DNA of 56,505 nt from an uncultured Verrucomicrobiota bacterium (GTDB lineage: Bacteria > Verrucomicrobiota > Kiritimatiellia > RFP12 > UBA3636). The stretch covers positions 1-56,505 of the forward strand of contig CASEAR010000088.1 in assembly GCA_949285835.1 (NCBI GenBank), given 5' to 3'. A program made the position numbers and the translations under genes. Every line of letters starts with the position of its first letter. Position 1 is the first letter of the stretch. The notes beneath the pieces were generated by a model. The model ran no database searches, was not told the origin of the DNA, and saw nothing but the letters and a program-made list of their open reading frames with translations. This document shows positions 36,089-45,730 of the stretch, one piece after another.

Positions 36089-37573
36089 TCATGCTCCCGC
36101 AAGCTCACGATTCACGGCGGCAGCCGCCCTGCGGCCTTCTCCCATAGCCAGAATCACGGTGGCGGCGCCGAGGACGATGTCGCCGCCCGCATACACATGC
36201 GGCATAGAAGTCCTGTTATCTTCGTCCACAACTATGTGGCCGCGTTTGTCAACATTTATTTCAGGCGTAGTAGCGGCTATAAGCGGATTGGACTCATTGC
36301 CTATCGCCACGATGACGCAGTCGACATCGAGAACGAACTCGCTCCCCGGGATCAGCACGGGCCTGCGGCGCCCGCTCTCGTCAGGTTCGCCAAGCTCGTA
36401 CCGCACGCACTCCATCCCGGTAACGACGTCCTGTTCATCGCCAAGTATGCGGACCGCGTTTTGAAGAAGCAGGAATTCCACGCCCTCCTCTCTGGCGTGG
36501 CGCACTTCCTCCACCCTGGCGGGCATTTCCGCCTCGGTCCGGCGATATACCAGAAACACTTTCTCCGCGCCCAGACGAAGCGCCGTGCGCGCCGCATCCA
36601 TGGCCACGTTGCCGCCCCCGAGTACGGCTACGCGCTTTGCCCTGTAGATAGGCGTATCGGCATGATCCGTATCATACGCTTTCATGAGGTTGGCTCGCGT
36701 GAGATATTCGTTTGCCGAAAACACCCCTACGAAATTCTCTCCGGGAATGTTCATAAACTTGGGCAAACCGGCGCCTGAACCAATGAACACAGCCGAATAA
36801 CCATCTTTTTCGAGCAGAGCCTTCAGCGGTCGCGACCTGCCTATGACGAAGTCAGTGCGTATTTCCACCCCCATAGCCCGCAAATTGTCGAGTTCCTTCT
36901 CAACAATGGATTTAGGGAGCCTGAATTCGGGTATGCCGTACATCAGCACGCCGCCGGGCTTGTGAAACGCTTCGAACATGGTCACATCATGCCCTTCACG
37001 GCGCACGTCGACCGCAAACGTGACGGACGCGGGGCCGCTGCCGACAACTGCCACTTTCTTGCCGGTTGACGGCTTTACCGGCGGAGGAACGCTCCTGCCG
37101 GACTCTCTTTCAAGATCCGCGACATACCGCTCAAGCCTGCCTATTGCCACGCTTTTCTCCGGATCCCCGGCGATTTTGCCGGCAGTGCAATTTTTCATGC
37201 ACTGTTTCTCCTGCGGACAAACACGGCCGCAAACGCACGGCAGCAAGCTCCTGCGCTTGATTATCGCAATGGCATCCGCATCGCGCCCTTCCGCGATAGC
37301 TTTCACAAATTCCGGAATGTCTATCGCAACCGGACAGCCTGAAACACAGGGCTTTGAAGGACACTGCAGGCAGCGCATGGCTTCAAGGCGAGCCATGGCG
37401 GGGGTATATCCGAGCGCCACTTCCGAAGTATTGCCAATCCGTTCCCCGGCGGACTGGGACGGCATTTCCTGCTGAGGGATGGACGCCCGGTCACGCGCGG
37501 TCAGCTTGTCTTTGGCCAGCAGTTCGCCGAGAAGACACCTTGCTTCCGCGTCCATCTCATTTCTGCTTTTCAT
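36089..37573 (-). CDS. nfnB: NfnB-type NADPH-binding flavoprotein (GltD-like large subunit)
   Basis: 494 residues. The N-terminal iron-sulfur domain has C68-x2-C71-x4-C76-x3-C80 and a second set in 'CVCGRVCPQEKQCMKNC' (113-129). The FAD loop 'VVGSGPASVTFAVD' and the NADP loop 'AVLGGGNVAMDAARTALRLG' follow, with 'LVYRRTEAEMPAR'. Alone it looks like a small glutamate synthase subunit. Next to an NfnA gene it is best read as the large subunit of NADH-dependent reduced ferredoxin:NADP+ oxidoreductase, which uses electron bifurcation in anaerobes. Its ATG follows GGAGAGAGAGCGC and overlaps the end of nfnA by 17 bases. Confidence 0.9.
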   Translation of the reverse strand: MKSRNEMDAEARCLLGELLAKDKLTARDRASIPQQEMPSQSAGERIGNTSEVALGYTPAMARLEAMRCLQCPSKPCVSGCPVAIDIPEFVKAIAEGRDADAIAIIKRRSLLPCVCGRVCPQEKQCMKNCTAGKIAGDPEKSVAIGRLERYVADLERESGRSVPPPVKPSTGKKVAVVGSGPASVTFAVDVRREGHDVTMFEAFHKPGGVLMYGIPEFRLPKSIVEKELDNLRAMGVEIRTDFVIGRSRPLKALLEKDGYSAVFIGSGAGLPKFMNIPGENFVGVFSANEYLTRANLMKAYDTDHADTPIYRAKRVAVLGGGNVAMDAARTALRLGAEKVFLVYRRTEAEMPARVEEVRHAREEGVEFLLLQNAVRILGDEQDVVTGMECVRYELGEPDESGRRRPVLIPGSEFVLDVDCVIVAIGNESNPLIAATTPEINVDKRGHIVVDEDNRTSMPHVYAGGDIVLGAATVILAMGEGRRAAAAVNRELAGA

Positions 37574-38447
37574 TGCGCTCTCTCTCCGATTCCTTCGCCA
37601 TTTTCAAAAGGTTGCATTCGTGGGCGGCCTCTTTCTCGGCAGCCTGCGTTTCGTACTTTCTATACGCCTTCATGCGCTTCATCATGTTATCGAAATCGAC
37701 TTTGTGCCCGTCGAATTCAGGGCCATCGACGCATACGAACTTCGTCTCTCCGCCGACAGTCACGCGGCATCCTCCGCACATTCCTGTACCGTCTATCATT
37801 ATGGTGTTAAGCGACACTACCGTGGGCACGCCGAACGGGCGCGTCGTTTCACAGCAGAACTTCATCATCACCGGCGGACCTATGGCTATCACCTGATCTG
37901 GCGGCGGCACTGCAGAGCAGAGCTCCTTGAGCGGTGCGGTAACTACGTCCTTTCTGCCATACGATCCATCGTCTGTGCAAATGATGACGCTGTCCGCCGA
38001 CGCACGCATCTCTTTCTCGAAAACCAGCAGCTCAGCGGTTCTTGCACCCAGAACCACGGTTACTTTGTTCCCCGCAGCCTTGAGCGCCTGCACAATAGGA
38101 TAAAGCGGAGCCGCGCCTATACCACCGCCCACGCAAACCACACGACCCACTTTTTCTATGTGGGTCGGACGTCCGAGCGGACCAAGCAGATCAGGAATTG
38201 AATCTCCGACATCCTTGAGTGCCAGCTTGCGCGTAGTGGCGCCGACGGTCTGGAATACCAATGTGATAGTTCCCGCTGCAGTGTCCGCATCGGCAATCGT
38301 AAGCGGAATCCTCTCGCCGAAATTATTGTCCACCTGGAGGATTACAAACTGCCCGGCACGTCTCTCTTCTGCAATATGAGGCGCCTCAACGGTCATCTTC
38401 CATACGTTTTCAGAAAGACGCTCTTTGGAAATTATTCTGTTATTCAT
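37557..38447 (-). CDS. nfnA: NfnA-type FAD/NAD-binding, [2Fe-2S] subunit
   Basis: 296 residues, similar to dihydroorotate dehydrogenase electron-transfer subunits. The FAD site is 'ERIPLTIADAD', the NAD loop is 'VCVGGGIGAAPLYPIVQAL', and the [2Fe-2S] ligands are in 'DGTGMCGGCRVTV' and 'FVCVDGPEFDGHKVDF'. Together with NfnB it should exchange electrons among NADH, NADPH and ferredoxin. The C-terminal tail (about 40 residues) is highly charged and helical. The ATG at 38447 is chosen because the family starts just before 'RIISKERLSENVW'. The ribosome binding site is weak and a GTG ten codons upstream is possible. It follows the NFU gene by 19 bases. Confidence 0.9.
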   Translation of the reverse strand: MNNRIISKERLSENVWKMTVEAPHIAEERRAGQFVILQVDNNFGERIPLTIADADTAAGTITLVFQTVGATTRKLALKDVGDSIPDLLGPLGRPTHIEKVGRVVCVGGGIGAAPLYPIVQALKAAGNKVTVVLGARTAELLVFEKEMRASADSVIICTDDGSYGRKDVVTAPLKELCSAVPPPDQVIAIGPPVMMKFCCETTRPFGVPTVVSLNTIMIDGTGMCGGCRVTVGGETKFVCVDGPEFDGHKVDFDNMMKRMKAYRKYETQAAEKEAAHECNLLKMAKESERERNEKQK

Positions 38448-38466
38448 CGAAAAGTCCGGAGGATGA

Positions 38467-38688
38467 TCAGTTGACACGCTCTACCGTGATGTCGGGGTCC
38501 ACCTCCGCGCGGAGACTCTCCTCTATGTATCCCTTCAGTGTGGCCATCGCGTGCGGACAGCCGCCGCAGGCTCCGCGCAAACGTACCATTACCGACTTTC
38601 CGGCTATTCCCACAAGTTCCAAATCTCCGCCGTCAGCCTGAAGCGCGGAACGGAGCTCATTAAGTTTTGCACGAATCTTTTCTTCCAT
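38467..38688 (-). CDS. NifU-like C-terminal (NFU) Fe-S scaffold protein
   Basis: 73 residues, a minimal NFU domain: 'IRAKLNELRSALQADGGDLELVGI' then 'VMVRLRGACGGCPHAMATLKGYIEE', with the CxxC pair that holds a [4Fe-4S] cluster for transfer to client proteins. The ATG at 38688 is the only one placing the domain at the normal N-terminus. It heads an operon with nfnA and nfnB, whose products need several Fe-S clusters, so supply of clusters to NfnAB is a reasonable inference. A promoter is visible at 38778-38805. Confidence 0.92.
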   Translation of the reverse strand: MEEKIRAKLNELRSALQADGGDLELVGIAGKSVMVRLRGACGGCPHAMATLKGYIEESLRAEVDPDITVERVN

Positions 38689-38777
38689 AGCTGCACCAAC
38701 TTTCCGTAAGGTAATCCGAAAATACACCGACACTGCCGAAGACGCACCTTCGCGGTCCGGCAAAAAAAACGGTTGGG

Positions 38778-38805
38778 ATTATATCATAAAATCGCAGTAA
38801 ATCAA
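38778..38805 (-). promoter_or_regulatory. Promoter of the NFU-NfnAB operon
   Basis: On the minus strand TTGATT (38805-38800), a 16-base spacer and a perfect TATAAT (38783-38778), preceded by TGA as in an extended -10 element. The first gene starts at 38688, about 85 bases downstream of the expected transcript start. It resembles the lipoprotein promoter at 30783-30811. Confidence 0.6.
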
Positions 38806-38844
38806 GGAATCGCGAAATCGAACACAGTACCGGTTTCCTCTCGG

Positions 38845-40824
38845 TCAGCGCGCCTCATGGAACGCCAGATCGGACGCCGTCTGTTCCCAGAGGAGGTTCA
38901 GCGTTTCGAGCTCTTTCTGTATATCTGACAAACGCCTGTTTGTCGCCGCAAAATCCACACGGACGTCTTCTGATGACAGTGAGGCCACAAGTTCGTTCTG
39001 CTCGGACTCAAGCTGGGCGATGCGCTTTTCCGTCTCTTCAACACGCCGTTTGAGAGATCGAATCAGCGGAAGCCGCTTTTCACGTTCTTCGGCGCGCATC
39101 CTGCGCTGTTCCTTGCGGTTAAGCGTCTGGCGTTCTTCCGCCGCGCACGCTTCGTCCGTGCGCGGCGAAGGATCCGGAACGCTTCCGCGCCGGTTTGAGC
39201 GGCTTTCCGAATCGCCGCGCGCACAATACGCGCGGTAGTCATCGTACCCGCCTTGAAACTTCCTGAAGACTGCCCCGTCCGTGTAAATGATGCACTGTGC
39301 CACGTTGCGGACAAACTCGACATCGTGACTGACGACTATGACAGTCCCTGCGTATTCGCGAAGCTGCTCCTCCAGAGCCTTTCGTCCGTTTATGTCCAAA
39401 TGGGTTGTCGGTTCGTCCAGAACGAGAAAATTCGGCTTCTGTGCGAAAAGCCTCGCAAAAGCAAGGCGTATTTTTTCTCCGCCGCTCAGCACGCCCGCAC
39501 ACTTGAAAACGTCGTCTCCTGAAAACCCGAAAGACCCCAAAAGAGAACGTGCGGCAGCTTCGGTAAGAGAGGGATCCTCTCGCTTGACCACATTCACCAG
39601 AGAACGCTCCGGAGGTACTGTTTCAGAAAACTCCTGAGACACGTATCCCGTCACAACTTTATGGCCCAGCGTCACTTCCCCCTCCGTCGGAACAAGCGAA
39701 CCCACAAAAAGACGCAGAAGCGTAGTCTTCCCCAGCCCGTTGAACCCGACTACTGCGGCATGTTCCCCTCTGGAAACATCAAACGACGTGCCGCGAAAAA
39801 CGAAATGCGTGCCGTCGTACGAAAATCCGGCGTCGCTCGCCGTAAGCACAGTCGTACCGCAATGGTGAAACTCGGGAAGACGCATGTGTCCGGCTTCCGA
39901 AGCCTGCTTCGGAACGATCACAGGCTCCATTTTCTCCAACTGCTTTACGCGGGACTGAACCTGCGCCGCCTTCGTAGGCGTATAACGGAACGTCTCAATA
40001 AACCGTATGGTCTGCTCCCTGATGCGGTCCTGATTTTTCTTCGCGGCGAGGAGCGTCCGATACCTGCGCACACGCTCTTCCATGTAAAAGTCCAGCCCGC
40101 CGTTATACCGCGTCACGGTGCCTCCGTCGACTTCAAGCGTGACGTTTGTCAATGTACGGAGAAGATATCTGTCATGGGAAATCAGCATCAGCGTCCCCTC
40201 GTACTCGCGCAGGAACCGCTGCATCCATTCCACTGCCGGAAGATCAAGGTAATTGGACGGCTCGTCCAGCATCAAAAGCCCGGGATGCGTCACTATCGTG
40301 CGGACAAGTTCCGCCCTCATTTTCCATCCGCCGCTGAACTCGGAAAAAGGACGGTCGAAATCCGATGCTTTAAAACCCAGACCGCCCAGCGCCGCCTTGA
40401 TCTCCGTTTCCAGTCCGTAGCCCCCGAGATGCTCGAACTCGGTCTGAAGCCTTCCGATTTCACTCAGGATATCATCTCTGACATTCCCTCCAGAGGAAGA
40501 TAGGGAGGACTCCAGTTCAGATATGCGTTTCTCAAGTTCCGTTGTCCTGCTCGCAGCCTTCATCGCATACGACAAAACCGTATCAGATGAATCCCATCTG
40601 TAGAGCTGCTGGTGGAGATACCCCACTACAGGCCTTACACCTTCAAAAACAACCGACCCGGACGCCGGGGCGCTCTCTCCGGAGATCAGCCCCAGCAGCG
40701 TGGACTTGCCCGCGCCGTTCGGGCCGACTATGCCGATCCGCTCCCCAGCGTTTACCTTGAACGACACATCGCGCAGGACGTCCTGCGTGCCGTAGCTTAC
40801 CGCCACATTCCGGAAAGATATCAT
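38845..40824 (-). CDS. ABC-F family ATPase (Uup/YheS type)
   Basis: 659 residues, two ATPase domains and no membrane segment, so a soluble ABC-F protein acting on ribosomes. Walker A motifs are 'GPNGAGKST' and 'GFNGLGKTT'. Signatures are 'FSGGWKMRAELVRTI' and 'LSGGEKIRLAFARLF'. Walker B motifs are 'LLMLDEPSNYLD' and 'FLVLDEPTTHLD'. A linker arm with 'YTPTKAAQVQSRVKQLEKM' separates the domains, and a charged C-terminal coiled coil (about 570-650) is present, as in Uup. It is a second ABC-F besides EttA at 50795-52471. The ATG overlaps the nusB stop (ATGA). Confidence 0.93.
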   Translation of the reverse strand: MISFRNVAVSYGTQDVLRDVSFKVNAGERIGIVGPNGAGKSTLLGLISGESAPASGSVVFEGVRPVVGYLHQQLYRWDSSDTVLSYAMKAASRTTELEKRISELESSLSSSGGNVRDDILSEIGRLQTEFEHLGGYGLETEIKAALGGLGFKASDFDRPFSEFSGGWKMRAELVRTIVTHPGLLMLDEPSNYLDLPAVEWMQRFLREYEGTLMLISHDRYLLRTLTNVTLEVDGGTVTRYNGGLDFYMEERVRRYRTLLAAKKNQDRIREQTIRFIETFRYTPTKAAQVQSRVKQLEKMEPVIVPKQASEAGHMRLPEFHHCGTTVLTASDAGFSYDGTHFVFRGTSFDVSRGEHAAVVGFNGLGKTTLLRLFVGSLVPTEGEVTLGHKVVTGYVSQEFSETVPPERSLVNVVKREDPSLTEAAARSLLGSFGFSGDDVFKCAGVLSGGEKIRLAFARLFAQKPNFLVLDEPTTHLDINGRKALEEQLREYAGTVIVVSHDVEFVRNVAQCIIYTDGAVFRKFQGGYDDYRAYCARGDSESRSNRRGSVPDPSPRTDEACAAEERQTLNRKEQRRMRAEEREKRLPLIRSLKRRVEETEKRIAQLESEQNELVASLSSEDVRVDFAATNRRLSDIQKELETLNLLWEQTASDLAFHEAR

Positions 40825-41363
40825 TTTTCCGCGCCGCCCGTCCGGACCGACGCATCTTCCGCACGGGATCTGCCGTCGTGCGCAACGGAATTCAGAATAC
40901 CGTTTACGAACCTGCTGGAGTCGTTTGTCCCAAAGTACTTACATATGTCGACCGCCTCGTTTATCACAACGGCCGCTGGAACTTCCCTGCAGAACATTAT
41001 CTCGTACACGCCCATGCGCAGAACGCTGCGTTCAACCTCCCCCACCCGGTCAGGAGACCAGTTGATCAGCCGCGACTCTATAGCGTCGTCTATTACCCGG
41101 AGATTCTTCATCACGCCGCGAACCAGCTTTTCCGTGAAAGTACGTATAGACTTCGCAGGCGCGTTCCCATCGCCGTTCAGACGCAACCCCCCGTTCCAGA
41201 ATTCATCAAAAAACGACTCCGGAGAGCGGCTGTCATCACGGTTCAATCCCAGCTCAAACAGCATCTGCACAGCCCACTCCCGGCCTTCCCTGCGCGTGGT
41301 TCCATCTCGCCGCATATTCCTGCTGGCATACGCCGTAAGCGGCATGGATTCCTTCTCCGTCAT
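40821..41363 (-). CDS. nusB: Transcription antitermination protein NusB
   Basis: About 180 residues, longer than the usual 140 because of an N-terminal extension. The helical core shows 'RREGREWAVQMLFELGLN' and 'LVRGVMKNLRVIDDAIESRLINWSPDRVGEVERSVLRMGVYEIMF'. It ends with 'VPAAVVINEAVDICKYFGTNDSSRFVNGILNSV', all hallmark NusB segments. It works with NusE (S10) in rRNA antitermination. The start is uncertain: ATG at 41363 follows GGGGGTG, while ATG at 41345 follows GGAGAAGGA and would also suit. It lies between ribH and the ABC-F gene, the common ribH-nusB pairing. Confidence 0.93.
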   Translation of the reverse strand: MTEKESMPLTAYASRNMRRDGTTRREGREWAVQMLFELGLNRDDSRSPESFFDEFWNGGLRLNGDGNAPAKSIRTFTEKLVRGVMKNLRVIDDAIESRLINWSPDRVGEVERSVLRMGVYEIMFCREVPAAVVINEAVDICKYFGTNDSSRFVNGILNSVAHDGRSRAEDASVRTGGAEK

Positions 41364-41396
41364 TTGCAGCACCCCCGCCGTAACAAAACCGCAGGA

Positions 41397-41861
41397 CTAA
41401 GGCAGCCGCGAAAGCAGCGACACCATCTCTATCGCCGCTATCGCCGCATCCCAGCCCTTGTTGCCGGCCTTTGTGCCGGAGCGCTCCACTGCCTGATCGA
41501 GGTTGTTTGCGCTGACAAGCCCGCTCAGAACCGGAACGCCAGTATCGAGAGCTATCGAGGAGAGCGCTCTGGAAACCTGCGTGTTTATAAGCTCCGCATG
41601 AGGCGTCGCCCCCTGAATAACGCATCCAAGCGCAAGCACTGCATTGAACTTGCCGCAAAGCGCCATACGCTTGACCGCCATGGGAATCTCCGCTGCTCCA
41701 GGAACCCGTGCTACCGTAATGTCATCGCCGATGCACCCGTGCCGCACAAGGCAATCGGTCGCCCCAAGCAGAAGCTGCTCCGTAAAAAAACTGTTGAAAC
41801 GGCTGACCACAATACCAAACGACAGCCCCTTGGCATCAAGCTCTCCGATGATTTCTTTCAT
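41397..41861 (-). CDS. ribH: 6,7-dimethyl-8-ribityllumazine synthase
   Basis: 154 residues, exactly the family size. It condenses the pyrimidine and dihydroxybutanone phosphate precursors of riboflavin in a large capsid-like assembly. 'FGIVVSRFNSFFTEQLLLGA', 'VPGAAEIPMAVKRM', 'ALGCVIQGATPHAELINTQVSRAL', 'PVLSGLVSANNLDQAVERSGTKAGNKGWDAA' are all characteristic. The ATG at 41861 follows GGAGGTTTATGGA, an almost ideal site. No FMN riboswitch is evident upstream. It heads ribH-nusB-ABC-F and is divergent from the macA gene. Confidence 0.97.
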   Translation of the reverse strand: MKEIIGELDAKGLSFGIVVSRFNSFFTEQLLLGATDCLVRHGCIGDDITVARVPGAAEIPMAVKRMALCGKFNAVLALGCVIQGATPHAELINTQVSRALSSIALDTGVPVLSGLVSANNLDQAVERSGTKAGNKGWDAAIAAIEMVSLLSRLP

Positions 41862-42072
41862 TCCATAAACCTCCGCAAAAACCAACCCGTGAAACGAATA
41901 GTCCAAACCTCACTGCTCCGGACACGGGAACCCCGGAATGCCGCACGACAGCCTTTCAGACAAATCCAAGCACTCCGGTATTCCCTTCACACGCCGGTTA
42001 TGATAACATCACGGGAACGCTCAGACAAGCCCTGGATACATAACAACTAAACCACCAGCAACCATTTTGAAT

Positions 42073-43677
42073 ATGGCAGGCAGAAAAACTAAACGAATTC
42101 TCGCAGCAGCTGTCACACTGGCAGCCGTGGCTGCCGCGGCTTATTTCCTGCTCTCCGGAGATGATGGAGCCGACGCCCAGTACATATATGTCAAGGCGGA
42201 ACAAGGCCCCCTCACCATAAATCTTCATGAGTCCGGCTCAGTAAAACCGCTCGAACAGACCATAATAAAGAGCCGCGTTGAAGGACGGCATTCGATAATA
42301 TACCTGATAGCGGAGGGCGCACGCGTCCGCAAAGGCGACCTGCTTGTGGAACTCGACGTCTCTGACATCGAGACAAAACGTGTAGATCAGGAGATCGTCG
42401 TCGAAAACGCGGAAGCAGCCGCCATAATTAAAAAGGAGGAACTCGAAGTAGCCATCAATCAGGCAAAAGCCGACGTGGAACTTGCAGAGCTGGAACTCCG
42501 CTTCGCAAACGAAGATTTGGAAAAGTACCGGGAGGGAGAATACCCCAACCAGTTAAGTGAAGCCGAGGGTCAGGTCACCCTCGCCGAAGAGGAACTGGAA
42601 CGCGCCAGAGACAAGATGGAGTGGTCAAAAAAGCTCTTCGACGAAAAATACCTGTCCGAATCAGAGCTGCGAAGCGACGAATTGTCCTGGAAACGGTGCG
42701 AGCTTAACCTCAAAACAGCAATAGGCAACGTGGAATTGCTGAAAAACTACACTTACAAGCGTGAGATAGCGCAGCTTGAAAGCGACGTATCGCAAAAGAC
42801 CATGGCGTTGGAGCGCACAAAGCGCAAAGCAAATGCGAGCGTATGCTCTGCGGAAGCCTCCCTCAAGGCCAAAAACCTTGAACTTAACCGACAGAAGGAA
42901 CGCCTTGCGCACTACGAGGAGCAAATCTCAAAAGCCAAGATACTGGCACCTACTGATGGTCTCGTAATCTATGCCACAAGCGCAAACAACCGCTGGGGGA
43001 ATCAGCAGCCTCTTGCTGAAGGACAGGAAGTTTGGGAAAGGCACGAACTCATACATCTTCCTGTGGACTCCGTATATCAGGCGGAAGTCAATATACACGA
43101 AAGCAACCTCAAGAAAATATACAAGGGACTTGAGGCCCGCATCCGTGTTGATGCAATTCCCGGCAGAATATTTAAGGGCGAAGTCACGTCCATATCCCCC
43201 CTCCCGGACCCCCAGAGAATGTGGGCGAATCCCGATCTCAAGGTTTATAAAACCATGATAAAAATACTCGATGGCGGAGACCTCCTGAAATCGGGAATGA
43301 ACTGCTCTGCGGAGATCATAATAGAACAGTACGAAAACGTCGTATACGTACCTCTTCAGTGCGTGGTCGGCGCAGGCGGGACAAACAAGGTGTGGGTGAA
43401 AACCCCGAACGGCCCGCAGCCGCGAGACGTCGAGGTCGGCCTCGACAACAATCGTTTTATTCACATTGTGTCAGGGCTGACTGCCGGAGAGGAAATACTT
43501 CTCACTCCGCCGTTGAGCGGATCCGTGTCAAGACCCAGCGACGATAAGCCGGCCGCCGAACAGACCGCGCAGCAGCCGCCACCGGGCGGCGCGGATAAGA
43601 CGCCACCGAGTGGATCCCCGGGCGGATCGGAAGCCACGTCCGGAGGAGAAAATCTGGAAGGAGTCAGCCCGCAATGA
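42073..43677 (+). CDS. MacA-like periplasmic adaptor (membrane fusion protein)
   Basis: 534 residues. One N-terminal membrane helix (ILAAAVTLAAVAAAAYFLLSG) anchors it in the inner membrane. A barrel-sandwich half with 'IIKSRVEGRHSIIYLIAEGARVRKGDLLVELD' follows. Next is a very long charged coiled-coil hairpin (about 105-285), the returning lipoyl half 'AKILAPTDGLVIYATSAN' and beta-barrel domains. The tail is rich in Pro and Gly (about 495-534). It bridges the MacB pump to an outer-membrane channel. The ATG at 42073 is chosen over a TTG two codons upstream; no clear ribosome binding site is visible. Its stop overlaps the ATPase gene (ATGA). Confidence 0.9.
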   Translation: MAGRKTKRILAAAVTLAAVAAAAYFLLSGDDGADAQYIYVKAEQGPLTINLHESGSVKPLEQTIIKSRVEGRHSIIYLIAEGARVRKGDLLVELDVSDIETKRVDQEIVVENAEAAAIIKKEELEVAINQAKADVELAELELRFANEDLEKYREGEYPNQLSEAEGQVTLAEEELERARDKMEWSKKLFDEKYLSESELRSDELSWKRCELNLKTAIGNVELLKNYTYKREIAQLESDVSQKTMALERTKRKANASVCSAEASLKAKNLELNRQKERLAHYEEQISKAKILAPTDGLVIYATSANNRWGNQQPLAEGQEVWERHELIHLPVDSVYQAEVNIHESNLKKIYKGLEARIRVDAIPGRIFKGEVTSISPLPDPQRMWANPDLKVYKTMIKILDGGDLLKSGMNCSAEIIIEQYENVVYVPLQCVVGAGGTNKVWVKTPNGPQPRDVEVGLDNNRFIHIVSGLTAGEEILLTPPLSGSVSRPSDDKPAAEQTAQQPPPGGADKTPPSGSPGGSEATSGGENLEGVSPQ

Positions 43678-44369
43678 GCGGCGGCCGTAATTGCGAACAT
43701 GCCGTCGAAGTGAAGGACCTGCGGAAAACCTACATCGTAGGCGATCAGCAGGTAAATGCGCTGGACGGCGTGTCCGCACAAATCCGGAAGGGCGAATTCT
43801 GGGCCATCATGGGCGCCAGCGGCTCCGGCAAAAGCACAATGCTTAACATTCTCGGATGCCTCGACCGGCCAACATCCGGCTCTTACTTTCTCGACGGACG
43901 CGACGTCAGCAAGATGGACGACGCCAACCTCAGCGATATCCGTCTGAAATACCTCGGATTCATCTTCCAGAGCTTCAATCTGATCCCGCAGCTTACCGTG
44001 GCCGAGAACATTGCGCTTCCGCTCTATTATCAAGGCGTGGACGAAGACGAAAGCATTGTGCGCGCAAAGGAACTCGCGTCCATGGTCGGGCTGTCAATGA
44101 GGCTTGATCACAAGCCGACTCAGCTTTCCGGCGGACAGCAGCAGCGCGTCGCCATCGCACGCGCTCTTTCCAACGACCCGGTACTCATACTGGCTGACGA
44201 ACCAACCGGGAATCTGGATTCGGCGACAAGCATAGAAATTATGAGCCTCCTCTCCGAGATGAATAAACGCGGCAAAACAATCGTAATGGTCACGCATGAG
44301 CCGGATATCGCGGAATACGCCGCACACAGGCTCGTGATGAAAGACGGCCGGGTGGACAGGATATCCTGA
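43674..44369 (+). CDS. MacB/LolD-type ABC transporter ATPase
   Basis: 231 residues, the single-domain ATPase of a MacB/LolD-type exporter. Walker A is '[23 protein letters not shown]', the Q loop is '[26 protein letters not shown]', the signature '[15 protein letters not shown]', Walker B '[12 protein letters not shown]' and the H loop '[12 protein letters not shown]'. In canonical MacB the ATPase and permease are fused; here they are separate genes in tandem. It starts within the stop of the adaptor gene and ends one base before the permease gene. Confidence 0.95.
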   Translation: MSGGRNCEHAVEVKDLRKTYIVGDQQVNALDGVSAQIRKGEFWAIMGASGSGKSTMLNILGCLDRPTSGSYFLDGRDVSKMDDANLSDIRLKYLGFIFQSFNLIPQLTVAENIALPLYYQGVDEDESIVRAKELASMVGLSMRLDHKPTQLSGGQQQRVAIARALSNDPVLILADEPTGNLDSATSIEIMSLLSEMNKRGKTIVMVTHEPDIAEYAAHRLVMKDGRVDRIS

Positions 44370-44370
44370 A

Positions 44371-45642
44371 ATGGCGCATTTATCCATAATCAAACGCAAC
44401 ATTAAACTGGGCGTGAAAAATCTGCTTCTTCACAAGCTCAGGTCTATGCTTACCATGCTTGGTCTGGTGTTCGGCGTGGGAAGCGTAATCGCCATGCTCG
44501 CAATCGGAGAGGGAGCAAGCGAAGAAGCCCTGTCTCAAATCAGAAAACTCGGCAGCCGGAACATAATAATATCGTCACAGAAGCCGGCGGAAGAAAATTC
44601 GCTGGCAAACAATAATGTGCGGATGAGCGTGTACGGTCTGCTTTACGACGATTACAGACGCATATCCGAGACAATACCGACCATATTGAAGACCGTACCC
44701 GTCAAATCCATGCAGAAGCCATGCCGGTACGGGAAACGACATATGGACCTGCGCATAGTGGGTACCACCGAAAAATGGTTCGACCTGGTGCAGAGAAATG
44801 TCATTGCCGGACGGATAATTTCCCGCAAAGACGTCGACGAAATGGCGTCCGTCGCCGTCCTGACAGACCACGGCGCCCGCAAACTGCTGGCAGCGCAGAA
44901 TGTTGTCGGCAGTACAATACGGCTCGGCGGCAACGCCTATGAGGTCATCGGCATTGTGCAGACGGAATCAGAATCCGCAGGCACCATGCAAATGCCGGAC
45001 ACCGATGTCGACGTTTATGTCCCGATATCGACTACCAGACTGCACTACGGGGATATATTCTCACAGCGCAAACAGGGCTCTGATATACGTGAACAAGTGG
45101 AACTGCACAGAATAATTGTCGAGGTAGACAACGAAAGAAACGTGAAGCGCACCGCCGCCGCCATCGACCGGTCGCTGTCCATATCGCACAAGAAACAGGA
45201 CTATTACATGGACGTCCCGCTGGCGCTCCTCAGGCAGGCCCGCGCCACAAAACGCACTTTTTCAATCGTGCTGGGCACAATCGCCGGAATAAGCCTTCTC
45301 GTCGGCGGCATTGGCATAATGAACATTATGCTCGCCACCGTCACGGAACGCACCCGCGAAATCGGAATCAGAAGAGCGATCGGCGCCAAACGCAGACACA
45401 TCGTGTTTCAATTCCTCATAGAAACGCTTGTTCTATCCATCATCGGAGGCGTCACCGGCATAGGAATGGGACTTTTCATCCCGTGGGTTGTAACTTTGAC
45501 CACAGGCATGCCGACAATCGTGACTGCGTACAGCCTGATTCTCTCCCTTGGAATAAGCGTGTCTGTCGGTATCATTTTCGGAATCTACCCGGCTATGCGT
45601 GCCTCGGAGCTTGACCCGATCATAGCACTGCGGCACGAATAA
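44371..45642 (+). CDS. MacB/FtsX-type ABC transporter permease
   Basis: 423 residues. One membrane helix near the start ([23 protein letters not shown]), a large periplasmic domain of about 240 residues and three C-terminal helices ([62 protein letters not shown]) make the MacB/FtsX topology. '[19 protein letters not shown]' is the usual cytoplasmic coupling motif. With the adaptor and ATPase it forms a three-part exporter for peptides, macrolides, siderophores or lipids. An outer-membrane TolC-type gene is not in the window. The cargo is unknown. Confidence 0.93.
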   Translation: MAHLSIIKRNIKLGVKNLLLHKLRSMLTMLGLVFGVGSVIAMLAIGEGASEEALSQIRKLGSRNIIISSQKPAEENSLANNNVRMSVYGLLYDDYRRISETIPTILKTVPVKSMQKPCRYGKRHMDLRIVGTTEKWFDLVQRNVIAGRIISRKDVDEMASVAVLTDHGARKLLAAQNVVGSTIRLGGNAYEVIGIVQTESESAGTMQMPDTDVDVYVPISTTRLHYGDIFSQRKQGSDIREQVELHRIIVEVDNERNVKRTAAAIDRSLSISHKKQDYYMDVPLALLRQARATKRTFSIVLGTIAGISLLVGGIGIMNIMLATVTERTREIGIRRAIGAKRRHIVFQFLIETLVLSIIGGVTGIGMGLFIPWVVTLTTGMPTIVTAYSLILSLGISVSVGIIFGIYPAMRASELDPIIALRHE

Positions 45643-45730
45643 ACGGCACACGGAAGAAAAACGCTTAAACGCTTTTAAAACAAGCCGTATACACAGAAAA
45701 ACGGCCTATCAGTCAAATGGAGCATACAGA

